From Candidatus Saccharimonadota bacterium (GTDB lineage: Bacteria; Patescibacteriota; Saccharimonadia; Saccharimonadales; Saccharimonadaceae), in the NCBI GenBank assembly GCA_017437945.1, contig JAFRWP010000012.1:1-64000 (forward strand): DNA of 64,000 nt. The letters run 5' to 3'. Under the pieces are notes generated by a model. It made no database searches. It worked only from the letters and a program-made list of their open reading frames with translations, and was not told the DNA's origin. Made by a program: the position numbers and the translations under genes. This document shows positions 25,759-33,180 of this stretch, piece after piece; position 1 is the first letter of the stretch; each line of letters begins with the position of its first letter.

Positions 25759-26601
25759 TTATAATTTGGGAGCATCGGTGATAGTGTGCCAGGTACCGGT
25801 ATCACGTTCCATATAAGTAAACGGATAGTACGCATGACCCCACCATTCATCCAGTTTGTCGTAGAATTCGTGATGCGCTTCCACACCAGTCATCTTGCGA
25901 CTGTTGTCCTTGGAACAAGTCCAATCCAGCAGTTTCCGGAAGTCTTCCTCATGTTCTGTGCCGTTAAATTCGACCCAGTCATTGATGGCAGCAGTTGCAT
26001 TACGCAGGCTATCATTCCAACGCATCAGCTCGCCGGAGCGAGGCATGCCGAGATAAACCAATCGATGCATCCGTGGTTCCAGGATGACTCCATCCACGTC
26101 GAAATTGTACAGACCGCCACACATCTCCAGGAAAGACTGTAACTTGTACAGTCTACCAAGAATCCAGGCAGCGGTTTTTGCATCCACCTTGTACTTTTCT
26201 ATCAGCTTAGCCATCGGCACAAAGTCCTCAACCTTACCGTCTACGATAGATAGCAGATTAATCTGACGATGTCCTTGGTCTTCACCAGTAAGAAAAGTGG
26301 CGGCCAGCTTTGGGATCAGCCAGTCGTAGTGGACGCGGGCTTTGGAGTTTTTCTTCTCTTTGGCGTACTCAGCCTCGATGTTTTCCGAACAGGCATCCAG
26401 ATGAATCAGCATTTCAGCTTCCATGTTGATTTCGCCGTTGAAATACGCATCAGTCGGGACCCGCATCAGATAACTCTGCTTGCCGTCCAGGCTTTTCGCG
26501 AAATACAGGCGGAACCAATCGGTTACAGAGAGCAGACCAGATTCCGGATCAAGTTCGCACATTTCGACGCCATTAGTGTCCAGGAGAATCAAAACAATCA
26601 C
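25759..26601 (-). CDS. Kinase-like remnant (putative pseudokinase), first gene of the operon
   Basis: About 280 residues. The segment at 125-186 (LIEKYKVDAKTAAWILGRLY, then LEMCGGLYNFDVDGVILEP and HRLVYLGM) follows the pattern of the C-lobe of bacterial serine/threonine kinase-like proteins, where the matching piece reads AAWM-RLL---H--GVVHGA--P-HVL. Here the His/Asp/Asn catalytic residues are replaced, so it would be inactive. The call is tentative. GTG 26601 overlaps the SD (AAAGAGGTGA), so TTG at 26592 is the likelier start. It has a full-consensus promoter and an attenuator-like leader, and heads the operon with vWA, PurA-like and helical genes. Confidence 0.5.
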   Translation of the reverse strand: MIVLILLDTNGVEMCELDPESGLLSVTDWFRLYFAKSLDGKQSYLMRVPTDAYFNGEINMEAEMLIHLDACSENIEAEYAKEKKNSKARVHYDWLIPKLAATFLTGEDQGHRQINLLSIVDGKVEDFVPMAKLIEKYKVDAKTAAWILGRLYKLQSFLEMCGGLYNFDVDGVILEPRMHRLVYLGMPRSGELMRWNDSLRNATAAINDWVEFNGTEHEEDFRKLLDWTCSKDNSRKMTGVEAHHEFYDKLDEWWGHAYYPFTYMERDTGTWHTITDAPKL

Positions 26602-26633
26602 CTCTTTTCATATATATGTAATCTGTTAAAACA

Positions 26634-26663
26634 GCGAAAAAGCCATAGCGTGAAACGCTAGGC
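26634..26663 (-). promoter_or_regulatory. Attenuator-like hairpin in the operon leader
   Basis: On the minus strand GCCTAGCG-TTTCA-CGCTATGGC is followed by TTTTT. It sits between the promoter and the first gene and has the form of a terminator, so read-through may be controlled. Confidence 0.6.
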
Positions 26664-26677
26664 AATATTCATCAATC

Positions 26678-26706
26678 ATTATAGCACAAAATGTCAAAAT
26701 TGTCAA
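26678..26706 (-). promoter_or_regulatory. Full-consensus promoter of the four-gene operon
   Basis: On the minus strand TTGACA (26706-26701), 17 bases, and TATAAT (26683-26678), with TG one base upstream of the -10. It is identical in design to the promoter at 11079-11107. Confidence 0.88.
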
Positions 26707-26742
26707 TGTAAAAGCATGACCAGATAACACCCCGTATCTCCT

Positions 26743-26940
26743 GTGGGAGTTAAATATCCGATCTGGGCCCAGTACTGGTATGATGGCGACTTCGCGCACT
26801 GGAACGGTGGCGGAACATTTGCCAAAATCGTGCTGGATATCGAGCCGCAACGCGTGGTTCTGAGCGACTTTGACGACTGGAATTGTATTATGAACGGCGG
26901 ACCGGTTGTGACCGACGAAGACGAACATGATGGAGCCTGA
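26743..26940 (+). CDS. Possible small protein of 65 residues
   Basis: An open frame from GTG 26743 (open from 26728) encodes a Trp/Asp/Gly-rich peptide (WAQYWYDGDFAHWNGGG near the start) with accessory-type codons. No clear SD precedes it, and no family is recognised. It could be a genuine small protein or a fragment of a lost gene. AGCC/GGCT followed by TTTTT just downstream (about 26935-26956) may end it. Confidence 0.4.
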   Translation: MGVKYPIWAQYWYDGDFAHWNGGGTFAKIVLDIEPQRVVLSDFDDWNCIMNGGPVVTDEDEHDGA

Positions 26941-26959
26941 GTAATCCGGCTTTTTCCTG

Positions 26960-26988
26960 TTGCAAATTTTCCCCAGTTATGATAAAAT
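26960..26988 (+). promoter_or_regulatory. Promoter of rplF
   Basis: TTGCAA (26960-26965) and TAAAAT (26983-26988) are 17 bases apart. rplF therefore begins a transcription unit of its own. Confidence 0.75.
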
Positions 26989-27019
26989 AGCCGAGATAAT
27001 ATTAACAAAGAGGAACGCA

Positions 27020-27556
27020 ATGAGTCGTATCGGAAAACTACCTGTAGACATTCCTGCGGGCGTGACAATTACGGTCGGCGACAAAGAAATTACCGTCGCT
27101 GGTCCAAAAGGCACGCTTAAGGTCCCTGTCCAGGAAAATACCACGACGAAAGTCGAGGGTAACCAAATTATTGTGACCCGCAAGGATGACGAGCCAAAGT
27201 CCAAAGCTTGGCACGGTCTCCAGCGCGCACTACTTAATAACGCCGTTATTGGCGTCACCAAAGGCTTTGAGAAGAAACTCGAAATCAATGGTGTCGGCTA
27301 TCGCTTAAGCGGTGGTCCAAAAGAAATCGAGATGGCACTTGGTTTTTCCCATCCAGTTAAGTACAAAGCTCCAGAAGGCATTGAGCTTAAGACTGACAAG
27401 ATGGTAATCACCGTGTCGGGTATCGATAAGCAATTGGTTGGCGAAGTCGCCGCCGAAATCCGCGCACTCAAGAAGCCAGAACCATACAAGGGTAAAGGCA
27501 TCAAGTACGTAGATGAATATATCATTCGTAAAGCCGGTAAGGCAGGGAAGAAATAA
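27020..27556 (+). CDS. rplF: 50S ribosomal protein L6 (uL6)
   Basis: 50S protein near the factor-binding site. MSRIGKLPVDIPAG is the normal start, chosen over a longer in-frame reading that would cover the promoter; AGAGGAA is the SD. The C-terminal PEPYKGKGIKYVDE segment is diagnostic. 178 residues. It resumes the spc gene order interrupted after rpsH. Confidence 0.97.
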   Translation: MSRIGKLPVDIPAGVTITVGDKEITVAGPKGTLKVPVQENTTTKVEGNQIIVTRKDDEPKSKAWHGLQRALLNNAVIGVTKGFEKKLEINGVGYRLSGGPKEIEMALGFSHPVKYKAPEGIELKTDKMVITVSGIDKQLVGEVAAEIRALKKPEPYKGKGIKYVDEYIIRKAGKAGKK

Positions 27557-27559
27557 TCC

Positions 27560-27889
27560 ATGAAAGCAGAATTTAGATCAAATCGCACTCGTGCGAAGAT
27601 CCACGGCACTGCTGATCGCCCACGCCTTAGCGTAAATATCAGCAACATGCACGTTACCGCTCAGATTATTGATGACGATAAAGGTGCCACCCTTGCTTAC
27701 GCCACTACCGTTGGTACCAAGCAAAAAGGTAGCAAGACCGAACTCGCCGCATTTGTCGGTAGCGAAATCGCGAAGAAAGCAAAGAAAGCCAAAATCGAGA
27801 AGGTTGTTTTCGATCGTGGCGCACGCCTTTATGCAGGCCGCATGAAAGCTCTCGCTGAAGCCGCCCGCAAGGAAGGATTGGAGTTCTAA
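27560..27889 (+). CDS. rplR: 50S ribosomal protein L18 (uL18)
   Basis: 5S rRNA-binding protein. It has the basic N-terminus, RPRLSVNISNMHVTAQIIDD, and VVFDRGARLYAGRMKALAEA near the end. 109 residues, slightly short but complete. Confidence 0.96.
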   Translation: MKAEFRSNRTRAKIHGTADRPRLSVNISNMHVTAQIIDDDKGATLAYATTVGTKQKGSKTELAAFVGSEIAKKAKKAKIEKVVFDRGARLYAGRMKALAEAARKEGLEF

Positions 27890-27890
27890 T

Positions 27891-28535
27891 ATGGAAAACA
27901 AGCAACCGAAAGTAATCAACAAAGCTGGTACCACCAAGCTTACTGACGAAGCAGCTGCTGCAAAAGAAGCAAAGGCTGAGCGCGAATTCCGTGGTCGCCG
28001 CCGCGACAATCGCCGCAACCGCCGCGCTGCCGAAGAAGGCAAGAAAGAATTTGATTCCGTAAATATCAGCATCAACCGTGTTTCCCGCACCGTCAAAGGC
28101 GGTCGCCGCATGCGTTTCCAGGCTCTCGTAGCTGTCGGTAACCACAAGAACAAGGTTGGTGTCGGCATGGCAAAAGGTGCTGACGTTACTAGCGCTGTTC
28201 AAAAAGCTGAACGCCGCGCAAAGAAAAATATGATCACCATCAACATGAATGGCGAAACGATTTGCCACGAAGTTGAAACCAAGATTACTGGCGCTCATGT
28301 CCTTATGAAGCCAGCCGCTCCTGGTACCGGTATTATCGCCGGCGGTGTCGTACGCTCTATCATCGGTCTTACTGGCATCAAGAACCTCATCAGCAAATCC
28401 CTTGGCTCTACTAACAAAGCCAACATTGCTTACGCCGTAATGGATGGCCTCAAGGCTCAGGTACCAAAATCCGAATGGAACGGTGCCAAGAAAGCCGACA
28501 AGGCTGAAAAATCCGCCAAAAAGGAGGATAAATAA
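27891..28535 (+). CDS. rpsE: 30S ribosomal protein S5 (uS5) with long charged ends
   Basis: 30S protein for decoding accuracy. The core has GGRRMRFQALVAVG and KAAPGTGIIAGG-type segments. An Arg/Ala/Glu-rich N-terminal extension of about 45 residues and a lysine-rich tail (KKADKAEKSAKKEDK) bring it to 214 residues. rplO follows with no gap; the rpmD (L30) gene usual at this place is absent, as in CPR bacteria. Confidence 0.96.
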   Translation: MENKQPKVINKAGTTKLTDEAAAAKEAKAEREFRGRRRDNRRNRRAAEEGKKEFDSVNISINRVSRTVKGGRRMRFQALVAVGNHKNKVGVGMAKGADVTSAVQKAERRAKKNMITINMNGETICHEVETKITGAHVLMKPAAPGTGIIAGGVVRSIIGLTGIKNLISKSLGSTNKANIAYAVMDGLKAQVPKSEWNGAKKADKAEKSAKKEDK

Positions 28536-29003
28536 ATGAAATATAACGAATTAGTCGTGAGCGGCAATGATAGCCGCAAGCGCATCGGTCGCGGCATCTC
28601 CGCCGGTCAAGGTAAAACTGCCGGTCGTGGTACCAAAGGTCAGAAGGCTCGTACCGGTCACCACAAGCTTCCAGTAGGATTCATGGGTGGTCAGCGCGCA
28701 ATCATGCAGGCTGTTCCAAAACTCAAAGGTTTCAAGAGCATCCATGCAAAGGCGCAGGTTGTCTATACAGATGCTTTGAACGCAGTTAAGGGCAAAGTTG
28801 ATAACTTTACTCTCGCCGAGGCAAACCTCATCGCTGATCCATTTGCAAGCGTCAAGGTAATCACCCGCGGTGAAATTACGAGCAAAGTCGAACTCGAAAC
28901 TCAATTCGCAAGCAAAACCGCCATTGCCGCTATCAAGAAGGCCGGTGGAAGCTTCAAGAAAGTTGCCGTTCCTGCTCGCAAAAAGCAAGAAGAAACTAAA
29001 TAA
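28536..29003 (+). CDS. rplO: 50S ribosomal protein L15 (uL15)
   Basis: Late-assembly 50S protein. The Gly/Arg-rich KRIGRGISAGQGKTAGRGTKGQ segment region is diagnostic. 155 residues. Its end is followed by a terminator, so secY has a separate promoter. Confidence 0.96.
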   Translation: MKYNELVVSGNDSRKRIGRGISAGQGKTAGRGTKGQKARTGHHKLPVGFMGGQRAIMQAVPKLKGFKSIHAKAQVVYTDALNAVKGKVDNFTLAEANLIADPFASVKVITRGEITSKVELETQFASKTAIAAIKKAGGSFKKVAVPARKKQEETK

Positions 29004-29021
29004 TATATATTATTTGCAATT

Positions 29022-29046
29022 AGAGCGTCCAAAAGGGCGCTCTTTT
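29022..29046 (+). terminator. Terminator after rplO
   Basis: GAGCGTCC and GGGCGCTC pair (one wobble) around AAAA, then TTTTT. Confidence 0.85.
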
Positions 29047-29101
29047 TGTGGCGCCAAGAGAAAAACTATGATAATATAGATAAAGTAAAACAAGAGGTAT
29101 C

Positions 29102-30505
29102 ATGAATTTTAAGACGATTTTTAAGTCTTTGAAGAACAAAGACATGCGCAAGCGCATCCTGGCCGTCATCGGAATCCTAGTGGCATACCGTATTTTGGCG
29201 CACATCCCAGTACCGCTCGGCGACACAGCAACATTTAAGTCCGCTATCGACAACTTGATTAATAGCACCGATTTCGGCGGATTCGTAAACTTGATTTCTG
29301 GTGGTGGTTTGACCAACTTTTCGATTATTCTTGTCGGCCTTTCACCATACATTACCGCATCTATCGTCATGCAGCTTCTTACGAAAGCTATTCCGAAGCT
29401 CGAAGAGCTTAACAAGGATGGCGAAGCTGGTCGTCGCAAGATTTCCCAGTGGACCCGCATACTTACGGTACCTCTAGCTATTCTTCAATCTATCGCTTAT
29501 ATCTTCATTCTTAACCACGAAGTCATCGCAGCCAACACCGCCGCTGCGGCCGATCCAACCGCTGGTCAGTGGGCATTATCCATCACTGCAATGGTGGCTG
29601 GCTCCATTCTCCTGATGTGGCTCGGCGAGCTGATTACAGAGAAAGGTATCGGCAACGGTACATCCATGATTATCTTCTGTAGTATCGTCTCCTCATTCCC
29701 GCAAACGCTTGCGAATATGGGGCAGGCATTATTCGATACCACCAACGGCTCCCTCAACCTCTTTGGTTGGCTAGAGTTACCAGTAAATCCAGGCATGTTC
29801 TATACAATTCTCGCCCTCGGTATTGGTATGATCGTCGTACTATATCTACTTGTTAAGATTAACGAAGCTCAGCGCATAATTACGATTAATTACGCAAAGC
29901 GTATCCATGGTAACAGCGCCTACGGCGGCATCAAATCCATCATGCCAATCAAGCTGATTGCAGCCGGCGTCGTTCCAGTCATTTTCGCCGTAGCATTTCT
30001 ATCCGTGCCAGCCTTCATCGGCCAAATTATTATGCGTAACGATCCAAACAGTGAAATCGCTAATAACTTAGTCAAATGGTTCTCCGCGCCAACTGCCAGT
30101 AACTTTACCGGCTTAACGTGGGAAAGCTATATTTATCCAGCGCTCTACTTCATACTCGTAGTAATGTTTACCTACTTCTATACCAGCATCGTCTTCAATT
30201 CACAAGAGATTGCCGAGAATCTTCAAAAACAAGGTGGCTTCATCGAGGGCGTTCGCCCAGGCAAGCAAACGGAGATATTCTTCAATAAGACCGTAAATCG
30301 TCTCAATCTCTTCGGTGCATTCTCACTTGGCCTCATCGCCATGTTGCCGTACATCGTAGATTACATCTTTATTGTCACCGTTGGTTATCCAATCGGTCTC
30401 TCAATCTCGGGTACCGGACTTCTTATCGTTGTCACGGTCGCAATTGAAAACCTCCGTCAGCTCAACTCTCGTGCGTTAATGGTAACATACGACGATTATC
30501 AATAA
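29102..30505 (+). CDS. secY: Protein translocase subunit SecY
   Basis: Channel-forming subunit of the Sec translocon in the inner membrane. 467 residues with ten hydrophobic segments. RILAHIPVPLGD, LISGGGLTNFSIILVGLSPY, GEAGRRKISQWTR and QGGFIEGVRPGKQT are conserved SecY landmarks. A -10 (GATAAT) lies about 25 bases upstream with SD AGAGGT. Its stop overlaps the next ATG (TAATGG). Confidence 0.97.
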   Translation: MNFKTIFKSLKNKDMRKRILAVIGILVAYRILAHIPVPLGDTATFKSAIDNLINSTDFGGFVNLISGGGLTNFSIILVGLSPYITASIVMQLLTKAIPKLEELNKDGEAGRRKISQWTRILTVPLAILQSIAYIFILNHEVIAANTAAAADPTAGQWALSITAMVAGSILLMWLGELITEKGIGNGTSMIIFCSIVSSFPQTLANMGQALFDTTNGSLNLFGWLELPVNPGMFYTILALGIGMIVVLYLLVKINEAQRIITINYAKRIHGNSAYGGIKSIMPIKLIAAGVVPVIFAVAFLSVPAFIGQIIMRNDPNSEIANNLVKWFSAPTASNFTGLTWESYIYPALYFILVVMFTYFYTSIVFNSQEIAENLQKQGGFIEGVRPGKQTEIFFNKTVNRLNLFGAFSLGLIAMLPYIVDYIFIVTVGYPIGLSISGTGLLIVVTVAIENLRQLNSRALMVTYDDYQ

Positions 30506-31185
30506 TGGCACTTAAAATTAATCGCAATCTCCAAATAATACTAAAAATCATAGGGTGGGCCCTACTGATTGCATTAATTGCCTGCATGATAAAAATTCTC
30601 GTGTGGGAACGCCAATACTACGGCACCAAGAGCTCAGAGACTCGGGCCAAAGCCGATGTGGTAATTACTGGCATCGAACCAGCCGAATTCCCATCCGAAG
30701 ATGAAATTTCTGAAGCGGATCTCAATGCCTATCAGGTCGAGGCTAAAAAGCCGCGCTACCTAGATATTGAGCGACTAAATCTCCATATTCGCATCAAAGA
30801 GTCAATCGTCAATAGCGAAAGACTACCAGTGCCAGCTAATATCCATGATGCGATGTGGTATGCTGGTTCGGGTCGTCCGGGCGAAAACAGTACAATCTTA
30901 ATCAGCGGCCTCAGTAAAGGCGCCACCAAGAAAGGTGCCTTCGCCAACCTTGATAGTCTCGAAAAAGGCGACGTTGTCAGCATCGAAATCGGCCAAGGTG
31001 ACAAGTACGAATACGAGATCCAGGAAATCTTAATTATTGAAGCCACTGAAGCCGTCAGCAAGCTTCCATCCGTCCAGCGCCGCATCGACGACAAAGAGAC
31101 ATTATCGTTAATTACGGTAGTCAAAACCGTGACCGAAAGAGACTCTTACAGCTCCATCGTAATCGTGCGTGCAACCAAAAAATAA
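30505..31185 (+). CDS. Sortase-fold protein lacking catalytic His and Cys
   Basis: 226 residues: one N-terminal membrane anchor (about 10-33), then a sortase-like beta domain. The pattern matches class E/F sortases: LDIERLNLHIRIK, VPANIHDAMWYAGSGRPGE, AFANLDSLEKGDVVSIE, LSLITVVK and IVIVRATKK. The catalytic His of the xAGH motif is Leu (TILISGLSKG) and the TLxTC cysteine is Val (LSLITVV), while the late Arg is kept. It should not be an active transpeptidase, perhaps a binding or structural relative. It sits one base overlapped with secY, in the place where adk and map usually stand before infA. Confidence 0.7.
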   Translation: MALKINRNLQIILKIIGWALLIALIACMIKILVWERQYYGTKSSETRAKADVVITGIEPAEFPSEDEISEADLNAYQVEAKKPRYLDIERLNLHIRIKESIVNSERLPVPANIHDAMWYAGSGRPGENSTILISGLSKGATKKGAFANLDSLEKGDVVSIEIGQGDKYEYEIQEILIIEATEAVSKLPSVQRRIDDKETLSLITVVKTVTERDSYSSIVIVRATKK

Positions 31186-31187
31186 TA

Positions 31188-31216
31188 TTTACTTTTTCTC
31201 TGGGTTTTGCTATAAT
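31188..31216 (+). promoter_or_regulatory. Promoter of infA
   Basis: TTTACT (31188-31193) and TATAAT (31211-31216) are 17 bases apart, with TG before the -10. Only 13 bases lie between the -10 and the ATG, so the leader is very short. Confidence 0.8.
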
Positions 31217-31229
31217 ACCTAGGTAATTT

Positions 31230-31514
31230 ATGGCTAGTCACAAGAAAACGACCAAAGTCGCCAAGAGAGACGCTGATATTTCAGCTGGCGCAAAAAATAA
31301 GAAGGAAGTTATTAAACTCACCGGTAAGGTGACAGAGGCACTTCCTGGTACAAAATTCCGTGTCGAACTTGAAAACGGTCATATTATTGTTGCTCACATG
31401 TCGGGTAAAATGCGAAAGAATTATATCCGTCTCGTGCCGGGCGACAAGGTGGATGTTGAGTTGACCCCATACGATCTCACAAAGGGTCGCATCAGCTATC
31501 GCCAAAAAGATTAA
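31230..31514 (+). CDS. infA: Translation initiation factor IF-1
   Basis: OB-fold factor that occupies the ribosomal A site during initiation. [20 protein letters not shown] and [18 protein letters not shown] are typical. At 94 residues it is about 20 longer than usual, the extra being a Lys-rich N-terminus before the core. It has its own promoter with almost no leader. Confidence 0.95.
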   Translation: MASHKKTTKVAKRDADISAGAKNKKEVIKLTGKVTEALPGTKFRVELENGHIIVAHMSGKMRKNYIRLVPGDKVDVELTPYDLTKGRISYRQKD

Positions 31515-31522
31515 ATTTAAGC

Positions 31523-31581
31523 GAAAGCGATAGTTTTCGAAGTCTCGGACATCGTCCGGGAATTTTGGAACTGATGCTTTC
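31523..31581 (+). promoter_or_regulatory. Structured infA-rpmJ intergenic RNA
   Basis: GAAAGC (31523-31528) can pair with GCTTTC (31576-31581), enclosing the hairpin CGGAC-ATC-GTCCG (31546-31558) and a weaker CGAAA/TTTTCG pair. It lies just before rpmJ-rpsM-rpsK-rpsD, the place of the S4-controlled alpha-operon leader in other bacteria. Confidence 0.5.
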
Positions 31582-31601
31582 AGAAAGGTAATTTTCAATA
31601 C

Positions 31602-31718
31602 ATGAAAGTTCGTGCTAGTGTAAAGAAAATCAGCCCTGATGATATCATCGTACGCCGCAAAGGTGTGCTACGTATCATTAACAAGAAGAAACCTAAGAAT
31701 AAACAAAGGCAGGGTTAA
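31602..31718 (+). CDS. rpmJ: 50S ribosomal protein L36, zinc-free form (bL36)
   Basis: 38 residues beginning [11 protein letters not shown] and ending [12 protein letters not shown]. The usual CxxC and later Cys/His zinc ligands are missing ([12 protein letters not shown] replaces them). SD AGAAAGG lies 14 bases ahead. It is in the normal place between infA and rpsM. Confidence 0.93.
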   Translation: MKVRASVKKISPDDIIVRRKGVLRIINKKKPKNKQRQG

Positions 31719-31720
31719 GC

Positions 31721-32107
31721 ATGGCAAGAATCGCCGGTGTTACCATTCCTAGTGAAAAGCAAGTGTGGATTGCACTTACTTACGTCTACGGTATTGGCCG
31801 CACTACTAGCAAAGCCATCCTTGCGGCGGCTAAAATCGAGCCGACCACTCGGGTGAAAGATCTCACCGAGGCTCAAGAACAAAAACTCAACGATATTATT
31901 TCTAGCAAATATTCCGTTGAAGGTGACCTCAAGCGCCTCGTGACCAACAATATCAAACGTATCAAGGATATCAATTCCTACAAGGGCCTTCGCCATAAGG
32001 CAGGTTTACCAGTCAACGGTCAGCGCACCCGCACGAATGCGCGCACTCGCAAAGGTAAAGCCATCGCAGTCGGCGGTGCCCAACCAAAAGCAGCAAGTAA
32101 GACTTAG
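31721..32107 (+). CDS. rpsM: 30S ribosomal protein S13 (uS13)
   Basis: 30S head protein touching the P-site t[18 protein letters not shown] and [24 protein letters not shown]-type ending are diagnostic. 128 residues. Starts two bases after rpmJ. Confidence 0.97.
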   Translation: MARIAGVTIPSEKQVWIALTYVYGIGRTTSKAILAAAKIEPTTRVKDLTEAQEQKLNDIISSKYSVEGDLKRLVTNNIKRIKDINSYKGLRHKAGLPVNGQRTRTNARTRKGKAIAVGGAQPKAASKT

Positions 32108-32122
32108 TCGAAAGGAGTTAAT

Positions 32123-32554
32123 ATGGCAGAAGATACATCAGTCAAAGCAGCTCCTGAGATGGAGCCGAAAGCAACAAAAGCAAAAGGCAAAAAAGGCAAA
32201 CGCATTGTTCAAGCTGGCGAAGCTCATATTCAAGCCACCTTCAACAATACTATCGTAAGCGTTACCGACAAGAAGGGTGAGATTCTCGCCGCTTCTTCCG
32301 CTGGCGCCAACGGTTTCCGCGGTTCTAAGAAGGGTACTGCATATGCAGCCCAGATCGCCGCAGAGAAAGTTGCCGAAATTGCCAAACGCGATCATGGCAT
32401 GAACAGTATTGACGTCTACGTCAAAGGTATCGGCCTCGGTCGTGATAGCGCTATTCGTGCATTTAGCACAATGGGCATCAGCATCAATAGCATTACGGAC
32501 AAGACCCCAATTCCACACGGTGGTTGCCGTCCTAAAGGAGAGAGGAAACCATAA
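32123..32554 (+). CDS. rpsK: 30S ribosomal protein S11 (uS11)
   Basis: 30S platform protein. A 30-residue Lys/Ala N-terminal extension precedes the core, which has AHIQATFNNTIVSVTD and DKTPIPHGGCRPKGERKP. SD AAAGGAG. Its stop overlaps the rpsD start by one base. Confidence 0.97.
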   Translation: MAEDTSVKAAPEMEPKATKAKGKKGKRIVQAGEAHIQATFNNTIVSVTDKKGEILAASSAGANGFRGSKKGTAYAAQIAAEKVAEIAKRDHGMNSIDVYVKGIGLGRDSAIRAFSTMGISINSITDKTPIPHGGCRPKGERKP

Positions 32555-33171
32555 TGGCACGCGATTTACAACCAATTGGTAAACAGTCACGCCGTGAAGG
32601 TTATGCGCTAGCTCCAAAAGCCAGCAAAATCATGGCAAAGAAGACCGGTATTCCTGGTCAGCACGCCGATATGCGTGTTCGCGGTGGTAGCCTTTATTTG
32701 ACTCAGCTCCGCGAGAAACAGAAAGTTCGCCGCATCTACGGCGTACTCGAGAAGCAATTCGCAAAACTCATGCATGAAGCACAGCGTGCCGAAGGCATGA
32801 CCGGCGAAATCCTTCTTCAATATCTCGAACGTCGTGCAGATAACGTAGTTTATCGTGCAGGTTTTGCGGCTACTCGCCGCGCTGCTCGTCAGCTCGTCTC
32901 TCACGGTCATTTCACTTTGAATGGTAACCGCGTCGACATCCCATCGATTCGCTTGAATCCAGGCGATGTCCTCGAAGTCCGTCCAAAATCAAAGAAAAAC
33001 AGCTACTTTACAAATCTTGCAAACGTCGCCGGTGCTGCTAGCCAGGCACCTCTATCTTGGATGAAGGCTGACGTCAAGAAAATGAAAATTGAAATTACGG
33101 GAACGCCAAAGCGCGAAGAAGCTGAGGTGGGCATCAACGAACAATTAATCGTCGAGTATTACTCACGCTAA
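32554..33171 (+). CDS. rpsD: 30S ribosomal protein S4, zinc-free form (uS4)
   Basis: Primary rRNA-binding protein of the 30S body and usual alpha-operon regulator. 205 residues. No CxxC cluster is found at the N-terminus. The S4 domain reads RRADNVVYRAGFAATRRAAR and VSHGHFTLNGNRVDIPS. Confidence 0.97.
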   Translation: MARDLQPIGKQSRREGYALAPKASKIMAKKTGIPGQHADMRVRGGSLYLTQLREKQKVRRIYGVLEKQFAKLMHEAQRAEGMTGEILLQYLERRADNVVYRAGFAATRRAARQLVSHGHFTLNGNRVDIPSIRLNPGDVLEVRPKSKKNSYFTNLANVAGAASQAPLSWMKADVKKMKIEITGTPKREEAEVGINEQLIVEYYSR

Positions 33172-33180
33172 AGGAGAAGT

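Noticed and set aside
30505-31185. Active sortase
   Set aside because: Neither the catalytic His nor the Cys is present at the matching motifs.
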